A stretch of 37,759 bases of DNA from a virus: the IMG/VR virus record IMGVR_UViG_3300011445_000046, positions 1 through 37,759 of that record. One strand, 5' to 3'. Below, piece by piece: positions 26,527-33,561 of this stretch. Under the pieces are notes generated by a model. It was not told the DNA's origin. It saw only the letters and a program-made list of their open reading frames with translations, and searched no databases. Positions within the stretch are counted from its first letter, which is position 1, and each line of letters opens with the position of its first letter. Both the position numbers and the translations under genes were made by a program.

Positions 26527-26601
26527 TCTTACCTCACGCCGCTGGGCGGTAAACGGACTCCAAACCCGTGATACAGGGATCGTAACCTTGGTGGGGTGCC
26601 A
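26521..26601 (+). tRNA. tRNA-Trp (CCA)
   Basis: Acceptor ACCCCAT/GTGGGGT, loop CTCCAAA, T-arm CAGGG-ATCGTAA-CCTTG, encoded CCA. Overlaps tRNA-His by 6 nt. Confidence 0.7.
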
Positions 26602-26602
26602 A

Positions 26603-26860
26603 ATGAAACTCGTCATCACAATCGAATTCAAACGTTCCCGCCGCAAAGCGGTAGCGGAACAGAATATCGATGCGACAGGGTTCACCCCTTGGTACTATGT
26701 GGAACCTGAAGAAATTGAAGAAGAAGAAGAAGAATTTTGCCCCGCTGGTGTCAATGTAGCATCGGCGGCTCTTAACCGTGCGGGTCTAGGTTCAAGTCCT
26801 AGGCGGGGCACGCAATACCTGAAAGAACATGTCGCCTTCGAGCGACTCATGCCACTTTAG
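26603..26860 (+). CDS. Small basic/acidic protein running through a tRNA gene
   Basis: 85 codons. Residues 1-45 (MKLVITIEFKRSRRKAV ... VEPEEIEEEEEEF) are protein-like. The frame then continues without a stop through the whole tRNA-Lys (CTT) gene and ends in the 5' end of tRNA-Thr. The ATG follows the tRNA-Trp CCA by one base. Possibly a real microprotein whose 3' end was overlaid by a tRNA insertion, or a translated fusion. Function unknown. Confidence 0.45.
   Translation: MKLVITIEFKRSRRKAVAEQNIDATGFTPWYYVEPEEIEEEEEEFCPAGVNVASAALNRAGLGSSPRRGTQYLKEHVAFERLMPL
26739..26810 (+). tRNA. tRNA-Lys (CTT)
   Basis: Acceptor GCCCCGC/GCGGGGC, loop CTCTTAA, T-arm CTAGG-TTCAAGT-CCTAG. Confidence 0.85.
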
Positions 26861-26924
26861 TGTCAACGGTAAAGCACACGCCCTTTGTACGGCCGTAGTG
26901 GGGGTTCGATTCCTCTAGGTGGCT
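26851..26924 (+). tRNA. tRNA-Thr (TGT)
   Basis: Acceptor GCCACTT/AGGTGGC, loop TTTGTAC on a stem with one mismatch, T-arm GGGGG-TTCGATT-CCTCT. Confidence 0.8.
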
Positions 26925-26927
26925 CTT

Positions 26928-27026
26928 ATGCTTTGTTCTAACTGTGAACGCAGGTTTGATGCGGTCGCAACGCATTGGCGTTGCCCGCATTGCGGGCACA
27001 GAGAACATTGCTGCGATGGTAGCTAG
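26928..27026 (+). CDS. 32-residue zinc-ribbon microprotein between tRNAs
   Basis: Sequence begins MLCSNCERRFD and continues WRCPHCGHREHCC: two CxxC knuckles 16 residues apart, the core of a rubredoxin-like zinc ribbon. The start is 3 nt past tRNA-Thr and the 3' end overlaps tRNA-Asn by 10 nt. Such a complete metal site is unlikely by chance. Function unknown. Confidence 0.65.
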   Translation: MLCSNCERRFDAVATHWRCPHCGHREHCCDGS

Positions 27027-27094
27027 CATTCTAGGTGAGTGCGCCTGCCTGTTAAGCAGGATATAGCGGGGTTCGAATCCTCGGCTACCAGCCA
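27017..27094 (+). tRNA. tRNA-Asn (GTT)
   Basis: Acceptor TGGTAGC/GCTACCA, arm CCTGC-CTGTTAA-GCAGG, T-arm CGGGG-TTCGAAT-CCTCG, discriminator G and encoded CCA. Confidence 0.92.
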
Positions 27095-27100
27095 TCGCCC

Positions 27101-27134
27101 CAACAAAACCCCCGCCATGGCGGGGGTTTTGTTG
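27101..27134. terminator. Bidirectional terminator ending the tRNA array
   Basis: A 34-bp perfect palindrome with arms CAACAAAACCCCCGCCA and its complement, with A and T runs on its flanks. Confidence 0.9.
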
Positions 27135-27144
27135 TTTCTGGACC

Positions 27145-27155
27145 ATTCTCAGAAT
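27145..27155. promoter_or_regulatory. Palindrome variant ATTCTCAGAAT
   Basis: Symmetric variant of TTTCTNAGAAA, placed between the tRNA terminator and the late promoter-like element. Confidence 0.45.
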
Positions 27156-27172
27156 AGTGCTCTAGCTGGGGT

Positions 27173-27200
27173 TGGTACACTTTTCGCATGTATATAGGGA
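27173..27200 (+). promoter_or_regulatory. Late promoter-like element (copy 2)
   Basis: TGGTACAC-TTTTCGC-ATGTA-TATAGGGA, 58 nt before the scaffold gene; same block order as 19204-19230 with one extra base in the spacer. A GGAACTAT-ATCG-ATAGTTCC palindrome (27198-27217) follows it. Confidence 0.55.
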
Positions 27201-27258
27201 ACTATATCGATAGTTCCAACAGAACAACCCCTACGGGGGACTCTACCGAAAGAACGAT

Positions 27259-28182
27259 ATGCCTGGTGAAAACGAAGTAGACCTATCCGATTTTTCTGAC
27301 ATGTGGGCGGAAGCCTCAGAAGCAGAAACAGGAGGGTCAGACACAGGTACAACCGATATTCCCGAAGTCCTGTTAGGACTAGAGGATGAGTCGGATACCG
27401 ATGCCGTTGAAGGCGAAGCAACTCCCGCAGCAGGAGAAGCCGTTGAGGTCCCTGAGGAAGTGTGGGAATGGTCCGCATATGCGGACAAAACCGTACCTGT
27501 GAAGGTCGGTGACGTGGAGACACCTGTTTCTTTGAAGGAACTGCGTGACGGATATATGCGTCAGCAGGACTATACACAGAAGACACAGTTGGTGGCTCAG
27601 CAGCGTCATTTGGCTGAGTGGGCACGGGATATTCAGTTGGGTCTGGAAAGCGACCCGCAGGGAATGATCGAGGCGATGGCCCGAGCGTTCAATGTCGAAT
27701 ACAACGGTAAGACTCAGGTTGATCCGTTGGCCGATGTTGATGAAGATTTGCGTCCTGTCTATGAGCAGAACCGCCAGTTGCAGCAGCAGCTACAGGCACT
27801 CATGGATCGTCAGGAACAGATCGAACGGGAACGTGTCGTAGATGGTGTGCGTCGAGAAATCGATGGGCTTAAAGGCGAATTCGGTGAGGCTTTCGATCCG
27901 AAAGAAACGTTGATGTTGGCCCAAAAGTACAACCTTGATCTACGCACCGCCCATTTCACTCGTATCGGACAGCAGTACGGTGTCAAGCCACCTGATCCTG
28001 CGGTTCCTGTGGTGGATACAGCCGCAGCGGAAGCTGCGGCCGAGGCTAGCCGTCAGGCTGCGAAGCAGGCTGCGACGGGTACTGTTCCGCAGCGTCGTTT
28101 GAAGGCATCCGAAATTGCTACAGATCAATTCAACGACATTGGCGAACTGTTCGAACTGATTTCGGGCGGTTCCGATTCTTAA
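27259..28182 (+). CDS. Capsid scaffolding protein
   Basis: 307 residues, highly charged. An acidic N-terminal third (DLSDFSDMWAEASEAETGG), then a long coiled-coil-like middle (EQNRQLQQQLQALMDRQEQIERERVVDGVRRE, given here in part) and an Ala-rich basic region (AEASRQAAKQAATG) near the end. This composition, the size and position directly before the capsid gene are those of internal scaffolds that guide prohead assembly and leave before packaging. Confidence 0.75.
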   Translation: MPGENEVDLSDFSDMWAEASEAETGGSDTGTTDIPEVLLGLEDESDTDAVEGEATPAAGEAVEVPEEVWEWSAYADKTVPVKVGDVETPVSLKELRDGYMRQQDYTQKTQLVAQQRHLAEWARDIQLGLESDPQGMIEAMARAFNVEYNGKTQVDPLADVDEDLRPVYEQNRQLQQQLQALMDRQEQIERERVVDGVRREIDGLKGEFGEAFDPKETLMLAQKYNLDLRTAHFTRIGQQYGVKPPDPAVPVVDTAAAEAAAEASRQAAKQAATGTVPQRRLKASEIATDQFNDIGELFELISGGSDS

Positions 28183-28194
28183 GGTAGAACTATT

Positions 28195-29148
28195 ATGGCT
28201 TTCGATAACATCGTCGCCACAACCTTGCAGAGGTATTTTACTTCAGGTAAGGCGACTGACAACATTTTCGCACGCACGGCCGCTATGGACTGGATCAAGC
28301 GTAAGGCGAAGCTAGACCCGCAGGGTGGCCGTGAAGCGGTGTTCCCTGTGGTCGGTGGACGTAACACCACTTTTCAGAACTATTCTGGGCATGACACGTT
28401 GACTCCTGCGGTGGATGAGTTCCTGAACGTTGCCACATATCAGTGGAAGCAGTCAGCGATCTACATTCCTATCTCGGGTATTGAGGAAGCGAAGAACAGC
28501 GGCGACAAGGCCGTTATCAAGCTTTTGAAGACGAAGACTGAGAACGCCGAAATGACGGCGGCCGAAGTTTTTGAGGAAATGTTGTTCAAGTCAAACGGTG
28601 CTGGTACGTCAACTGTGACGACCTACACCACTAGCGCCAAGGAATGGGCTGGACTGCCAGTTTTGTTGGGGACAACAACTTCTGCTGGCGGTATTGACGG
28701 CAACGTCGAAACCTGGTGGCGTTCATACGTCGAGTCAACCGCTGAGGCTTTGAGCCTTGCTCGTCTTTCTCAGGGTTACAACACTGTGTCGTTTGGTACC
28801 GACAGGTGTGATTTCGAAGTCACAACCCAGACTTTGTACGAAAAGTATGAGTCGTTGCTGGTTGTGAATCAGAGGTTTATGAACGCTGAGACTGCTAAGG
28901 CTGGTTTCGAAAACCTTGTCCACAAGGGCGGAACGGTTGTTTGGTCGGACTACTGCCCTTCGGGCGAGTGGTACTTCCTGAACAGCCGCCACATCAAGCT
29001 GGCTACCTTGTCTAGCAACTGGATGAAGTTCAAGGGCTTTGTTCAGCCGTACGACAAGGACGCCCGTTACGGGATGGTTCTTTGTTACGGTACGTTCGCT
29101 ACGGACGGTCGCCGTTACCTTGGCAAGCTGACTGCGAAGACAGCGTAA
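28195..29148 (+). CDS. Major capsid protein
   Basis: 317 residues starting MAFDNIVATTLQRYF. The layout is that of HK97-fold capsids with a short N-arm: G-G-R-E-A-V-F-P-V-V-G-G-R-N-T-T-F, an acidic spine helix, and a C-terminal T-F-A-T-D-G-R-R-Y-L-G-K-L strand. The gene follows the scaffold by 12 nt and is closed by a strong terminator at 29182-29214, as expected of the most abundant virion protein. Confidence 0.8.
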   Translation: MAFDNIVATTLQRYFTSGKATDNIFARTAAMDWIKRKAKLDPQGGREAVFPVVGGRNTTFQNYSGHDTLTPAVDEFLNVATYQWKQSAIYIPISGIEEAKNSGDKAVIKLLKTKTENAEMTAAEVFEEMLFKSNGAGTSTVTTYTTSAKEWAGLPVLLGTTTSAGGIDGNVETWWRSYVESTAEALSLARLSQGYNTVSFGTDRCDFEVTTQTLYEKYESLLVVNQRFMNAETAKAGFENLVHKGGTVVWSDYCPSGEWYFLNSRHIKLATLSSNWMKFKGFVQPYDKDARYGMVLCYGTFATDGRRYLGKLTAKTA

Positions 29149-29181
29149 TCTGATCGGCCCTCGGCCGAACGGCAGATACAC

Positions 29182-29214
29182 AACGGGGGTCCACCCAGAC
29201 GGTGGACCCCCGTT
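29182..29214 (+). terminator. Terminator after the capsid gene
   Basis: AACGGGGGTCCACC-CAGAC-GGTGGACCCCCGTT, 14-bp stem, followed by TTCATT. A palindrome copy lies 18 nt further on. Confidence 0.9.
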
Positions 29215-29232
29215 TTCATTCTACAAACAAAC

Positions 29233-29243
29233 TTTCTAAGAAA
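29233..29243. promoter_or_regulatory. Palindromic operator-like site TTTCTAAGAAA
   Basis: Exact copy (CTTTCTAAGAAAG) directly abutting the start of the 92-residue gene. Confidence 0.65.
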
Positions 29244-29244
29244 G

Positions 29245-29523
29245 ATGATGGTTATGGCAAACGTCAACGAAGAAAAGGCCGAAACAACAGTGACCGAATC
29301 ACAGCAGGCAGACGGCTTCGATGAAGGCATTGTAACCGACGCCGATGCTCAGGCAACCGTTTTCAACGCCATCGTTGAAAATCAGGTGAACGAGCAGGCT
29401 GCTAGGGATTCGATTCAGGCCGACCAGCAGCCCGATTTGTCGGAGATTCCTGTGTGGCAGCGTGACGATCCTGCGGCATGGGGTTGGACAAAGAAAGAAC
29501 TGAAGCAGCTTGGGGTTAAGTAA
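29245..29523 (+). CDS. Acidic small protein after the capsid gene
   Basis: 92 residues from the first of three in-frame ATGs (29245, 29248, 29254); the ribosome-binding sequence is the AAGAAAG of the palindrome, which spaces best with the third. Acidic and Gln/Ala-rich, ending W-Q-R-D-D-P-A-A-W-G-W-T-K-K-E-L-K-Q-L-G-V-K. It may be a capsid accessory or decoration protein. The short C-terminal helix resembles those of phage proteins that sit after the capsid gene. Function not established. Confidence 0.6.
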   Translation: MMVMANVNEEKAETTVTESQQADGFDEGIVTDADAQATVFNAIVENQVNEQAARDSIQADQQPDLSEIPVWQRDDPAAWGWTKKELKQLGVK

Positions 29524-29699
29524 TGGCTACCGTTCCGATCAACGATTCGTTGGCGACATACGGGATCAGTTTGACCCCTGATCGGACTGCTACGGAGGCG
29601 ATGCTAACGTTGTTGGCCGCCAATGGCGGCCAGGACGGTATCGCCAACAATGGGGCTGGCGGGTTTAATCGTGAGCTACAAATTTTGGCTGGTGGCTAA
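29523..29699 (+). CDS. 58-residue protein
   Basis: TAATG-coupled to both neighbours. Sequence MATVPINDSLATYGISLT ... ending GGFNRELQILAGG. Ala/Asn/Gly-rich with a helical middle (TATEAMLTLLAANGG). Clearly coding from coupling and codon use; function unknown, probably virion-associated from position. Confidence 0.65.
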   Translation: MATVPINDSLATYGISLTPDRTATEAMLTLLAANGGQDGIANNGAGGFNRELQILAGG

Positions 29700-29866
29700 T
29701 GGATGAGATTGTGCCTGTTGTTATGAACTACAGGGATTTGCCTGACGGTATTGTGCCTGCGGGTTCTATCGCTGTGGGTGTCGATATGGTTCCCGTTGGA
29801 GCGGTGGCTGCGTTTGATGGTGCGGTGCCTGTGGTCGGCTGGGACGATCAGACAGACGACGAATAA
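29699..29866 (+). CDS. 55-residue protein
   Basis: TAATG-coupled to the previous gene. Val/Gly/Pro-rich beta-like sequence MDEIVPVVMNYRDLPDG, then AGSIAVGVDMVPVG and an acidic end DQTDDE. Position suggests a small structural or assembly protein. Confidence 0.65.
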   Translation: MDEIVPVVMNYRDLPDGIVPAGSIAVGVDMVPVGAVAAFDGAVPVVGWDDQTDDE

Positions 29867-29878
29867 AGGGTAGGGGCG

Positions 29879-30499
29879 ATGCCTTTGAATGTGGAAGCCC
29901 AGGATTTTGGGCGCAACAGGCATAGGCGTCGAGAGGCGATCCGTTCCGCTCAAGCGACCGCTGAACTGTCCGACGACGTTACGCTAGTTGTCACAGGTCT
30001 TGAAGACCTAATTGATCTACTCAACTACGCTACAGGCAGCTACACGCCGACAACGAACATCACGGTTGGTACGGGCGGTGTCAACACCGCCCACTACACA
30101 CATATTGGCGGAATGTTGACGGTTGAGGGTACAATCACGTTGGGTACGTCACCCACCATGCCGTCGAACCCGACCATCACATTGCCGCCAGGGTTTTCGT
30201 TCGCGAACTTTGACCAGTTCCGCCCTGTGGCGCACGGTGTTTTGTATAACGACAGCGGTGTCGGCGGATTTCCTGGTGTGTTGTGGCAGAACAGTGCCAC
30301 TTCACTGTTGTTTACTTATGCTGGTGGCACGAATACGACGGCTGCGGCGGTCACTTCTACGGTGCCGATGACGTGGGTTGTTGGTGACGAGATTCTTTAC
30401 ACGTTTTGCACCAGGGTTGTTACGGAAGCTTCGTTCTTGCTGTTGGAGGGTGGGGACGATATTCTTTTGGAAACTGGCGATAAGATTGAGCTTGAATAA
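29879..30499 (+). CDS. Tail-associated beta protein
   Basis: 206 residues. A short helical start (RNRHRRREAIRSAQATAEL) leads into a jelly-roll-like domain (MLTVEGTITLGTSPTMPSNPTITLPPGF) and the ending L-L-L-E-G-G-D-D-I-L-L-E-T-G-D-K-I-E-L-E, a repeat seen at the C-termini of many phage tail-fibre and appendage proteins. Likely part of the tail or fibre complex; the 3' end overlaps the long fibre gene (TAATG). Confidence 0.6.
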   Translation: MPLNVEAQDFGRNRHRRREAIRSAQATAELSDDVTLVVTGLEDLIDLLNYATGSYTPTTNITVGTGGVNTAHYTHIGGMLTVEGTITLGTSPTMPSNPTITLPPGFSFANFDQFRPVAHGVLYNDSGVGGFPGVLWQNSATSLLFTYAGGTNTTAAAVTSTVPMTWVVGDEILYTFCTRVVTEASFLLLEGGDDILLETGDKIELE

Positions 30500-32358
30500 T
30501 GGCTGACACAAAAATCTCTGCACTAACAGCGGTGACAGCACCCGCCGATGCCGATGTTTTCCCTGGCGTCCAGGGTGGAGCCAACTTTAAATGGACGACC
30601 ACACAACTACACGCCACCCACGTAGCCGCAGCAGACCCCCACCCTGGCTATGTTCTAGAGTCGGCCGCTGGGACAATGCACACCCAAAACGCCAACGCCG
30701 TAAACATCACGGGTGGAACAATCACAGGCATCACCGATCTTGCCGTGGCGGATGGTGGAACTGGTAGTTCCACCGCCAGCGGTGCCCGTACCAACCTGGG
30801 GCTTGTGATCGGCACAGATGTACAAGCGTTCGATTCGGACCTGTCTACTTTGGCGGGGCTGACTGCCACTACCGACAACTTCATTGTGTCTGTTTCTAGC
30901 GCCTGGGCGTCTAGGACGCCCGCTCAGGTTCGCACAACGCTCGGTTTGGTTATCGGAACAAACGTTCAGGCGTGGGATGCCGACCTGGACACAATCGCAG
31001 GGTTGACGGCGACAACCGATAACTTTATGGTTGCTACTTCGTCTGCGTGGGCGTCTAGGACGCCTTCACAGGCCAGAACGCAGATGGGGTTGGGTTCGCT
31101 CGCAACCTTGAGTTCGTTGGCGTTGAACGATCTGTCTGATGTGGTGATTTCATCACCATCCACTGGACAAGTAGTCAAGTATGACGGGGCAAACTGGATT
31201 AACGACACCGACGCCACGGGCGGCGGCGGCGGAACATTGAACGATCTGACCGATGTTGTTATCACGGCAGCCGCCACTGGCGACATTCTGTATTACAACG
31301 GCACCAATTGGGTCGATCAGGCCGTTGACGTTGATCTGTTGACTTTGAGTGTTCCTGCCTCTACCACGATCAGTGCCTTTGGTGCATCCCTGGTTGACGA
31401 TGCCGCCGCTTCTAATGCCCGCACAACTTTGGGTGTTGTCATCGGAACCGACGTGCAGGCGTTCGACTCTGATTTGACCACCCTGTCTACGGCATTCACG
31501 TCGGCTTCAGCATCGGGTCCCGCCTCTTTGGCTTTGGCCGAAGACACCGACAACGGTTCCAACACGGTCACGGTGATTGCCCCAGCGTCTGTCGCCTCTA
31601 ACAAAACTGCGACCCTGCAAGATGTCACAGGAACCATCTATGTGACAGGCGGAACCGATGTTGCTGTCGCAGATGGCGGTACGGGAGGTTCGGATGCGGC
31701 CACCGCCCGCACGAACCTCGGTTTGGTTATTGGTACAGATGTTCAGGCTTTTGACTCGGATTTGAACACCATTGCGGGATTGACGGCGACCACAAACAAC
31801 TTTATGGTCGCTACTTCGTCGGCCTGGGCCAGCCGTACACCAACACAGGCGATTGCCCATTTGGGGTTGGATGCCGATATCGCCACTTTGTCGCTTCCAG
31901 CTTCAACTACGATCAGCACGTTTGGTGCCTCGTTGGTTGACGATGCTGACGCTGCTGCGGGTCGCACCACTTTGGGTGCGGCGGCCACATCGCACTCTCA
32001 CACAACACTGCTAGAAAAACTGTATAGTGTGCCTGGCACCCTGATTGTTTCTACGGGTGTGATCCGCATGTATTTTAAGCGGGCCGCTACGGTCACAAAC
32101 ATTTACGCTGGTGTCGGTACCGCACCCACGGGTGCGGCCATCCGCATCGACGTGAACAAGAACGGCACAACGCTGTTCACCACTCAGGGGAACCGTCCCG
32201 ATATTGCTGTTTCTACTAACTCTGATATGACCGCCACCCCCGATGTTACTTCTATCAGCGCTGGTGATTATTTGACTGTCGATATCGATGTGATTGGTTC
32301 GACTATCGCTGGCGCAGATTTGGTTGTCGGGATCGAATACACAGAAAGCATCACCTAA
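30499..32358 (+). CDS. Repetitive tail fibre protein
   Basis: 619 residues beginning MADTKISALTAVTAPADADVFPGVQGG, a common head-binding fibre start. The body has about five copies of a ~55-60-residue unit with T-[NT]-L-G-[LV]-V-I-G-T-[DN]-V-Q-A-[FW]-D-[SA]-D-L followed by T-I-A-G-L-T-A-T-T. The C-terminal ~110 residues form a distinct beta domain (GAAIRIDVNKNGTTLF), possibly receptor-binding. It should trimerise as a fibrous adhesin. Confidence 0.8.
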   Translation: MADTKISALTAVTAPADADVFPGVQGGANFKWTTTQLHATHVAAADPHPGYVLESAAGTMHTQNANAVNITGGTITGITDLAVADGGTGSSTASGARTNLGLVIGTDVQAFDSDLSTLAGLTATTDNFIVSVSSAWASRTPAQVRTTLGLVIGTNVQAWDADLDTIAGLTATTDNFMVATSSAWASRTPSQARTQMGLGSLATLSSLALNDLSDVVISSPSTGQVVKYDGANWINDTDATGGGGGTLNDLTDVVITAAATGDILYYNGTNWVDQAVDVDLLTLSVPASTTISAFGASLVDDAAASNARTTLGVVIGTDVQAFDSDLTTLSTAFTSASASGPASLALAEDTDNGSNTVTVIAPASVASNKTATLQDVTGTIYVTGGTDVAVADGGTGGSDAATARTNLGLVIGTDVQAFDSDLNTIAGLTATTNNFMVATSSAWASRTPTQAIAHLGLDADIATLSLPASTTISTFGASLVDDADAAAGRTTLGAAATSHSHTTLLEKLYSVPGTLIVSTGVIRMYFKRAATVTNIYAGVGTAPTGAAIRIDVNKNGTTLFTTQGNRPDIAVSTNSDMTATPDVTSISAGDYLTVDIDVIGSTIAGADLVVGIEYTESIT

Positions 32359-33557
32359 TGAACTTCAAGAAGATCATCCCCATCACGGCCATCACGGCTT
32401 TCGTGGTTCTCAATGTTGCCGTTGTGGCACAGGGGCAGGAAGAAATCGTTGCACCCTGTTTGCCTGTGTACGACATCGATGACGACACACTGATCGGATA
32501 TGCGGTTCCTGACGGGACGGAGCAGACGGAATGTTCACCGACGACTACATCGACTACATCGACAACCTCATCAACAACTACTACGACGGTACCACCTGCG
32601 ACGACTACAACTACCGTCGCCCCAACGACAACAACGTCTACGACTACCTCAACAACCACAACGACGACGGCGCCGCCAACGACGACTACGACTACCGTGC
32701 CTTCGGGAACTTTCTCAGAAAGTTTCGACAACCCTGAAGGGTTTTACAGCAGGTTTGACACCTATACAGGGAACTACTGCACTGACGGAACAGGATGCCG
32801 CCCTGAAGACATCGGAGATTCGATCAAACAGTTCCAGGGGACACACAACCTGGCCTGCCAGGCACCGCCGACGCAGCGCACCGTGCAGGTGTCTGACCAC
32901 ATCAACTTTTTTTGGTGGTGTGCACCAGGTGGGGCATCAACAGGGCATGTGATGACAGGTTTGAACACGTCAGGATATGCACTCGTCAACTTCTCACCGA
33001 AGCAGTCGTTCACCGACGTGAACGAAGTGTGCTGGGACGTGTCTCTAGCCGATCTGGGTGGCGGCAAATGGTTCAACGTGGTGCTGGTGCCCGAAGCCAC
33101 CTATCTGTCGCACCCGAACACCAACCCCAGGCGCATCCAGGATGGTGAAGGGCCGTATCGGCTTGACTATGTGACACCCGATTTCACCGCAGCGAACGGT
33201 CCTGGCGACTTCAACATCCAGAACCTCGGCTCTGGCACGGGGGCCTTGTTTGGTGTCAAGTCGTTCCGTGGGACCACACAAATCTATCGTGGCGGCACCG
33301 TTCTGTACGAAGATTTTGATTCGTTCACATCTGGCAGCGACGAATCAACAAGGTGGCATCACTGTTTCCGTGACAACGGAAACAATACCGTCACCTACAC
33401 GCAGACCAGGGCGACCGAAGTGAACACGATCACGGTTGCAGGGTCGTTCCCGAACGGTGCGGTTCGTGTCATCTTCCAGGATGACACTTATGATGCCGAC
33501 AAGCACGGCGGCACGGGTCGCTACACTTGGCATTGGGATAACATTTTGGTGAGGTAG
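32358..33557 (+). CDS. Signal-peptide protein with Thr-rich linker and lectin-like domain
   Basis: 399 residues. MNFKKIIPITAITAFVVL and the following AVVAQGQ form a classical signal peptide. Residues ~62-116 are nearly pure Thr with Pro/Ala/Val. The C-terminal ~280 residues are a beta-rich domain with paired cysteines and many aromatics (SDHINFFWWC, TRWHHCFRD, YTWHWDNILVR), reminiscent of concanavalin-like or carbohydrate-binding sandwiches. No LPXTG. It lies among tail genes, so it is either a virion adhesin or secreted into the environment. A palindrome copy is encoded after the Thr tract. Confidence 0.6.
   Translation: MNFKKIIPITAITAFVVLNVAVVAQGQEEIVAPCLPVYDIDDDTLIGYAVPDGTEQTECSPTTTSTTSTTSSTTTTTVPPATTTTTVAPTTTTSTTTSTTTTTTAPPTTTTTTVPSGTFSESFDNPEGFYSRFDTYTGNYCTDGTGCRPEDIGDSIKQFQGTHNLACQAPPTQRTVQVSDHINFFWWCAPGGASTGHVMTGLNTSGYALVNFSPKQSFTDVNEVCWDVSLADLGGGKWFNVVLVPEATYLSHPNTNPRRIQDGEGPYRLDYVTPDFTAANGPGDFNIQNLGSGTGALFGVKSFRGTTQIYRGGTVLYEDFDSFTSGSDESTRWHHCFRDNGNNTVTYTQTRATEVNTITVAGSFPNGAVRVIFQDDTYDADKHGGTGRYTWHWDNILVR
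32711..32721. promoter_or_regulatory. Palindromic operator-like site TTTCTCAGAAA
   Basis: Exact copy in a 17-bp palindrome (AACTTTCTCAGAAAGTT), inside the coding sequence. Confidence 0.5.
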
Positions 33558-33561
33558 ACAT

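Noticed and set aside
31000-31988. Minus-strand frames across the tail fibre gene
   Set aside because: Shadows of a repetitive gene with repeat-derived open frames.
32760-32772. CTATACAGGGAA as a third late promoter element
   Set aside because: Lies inside a coding sequence and lacks the TTTTCGC block.
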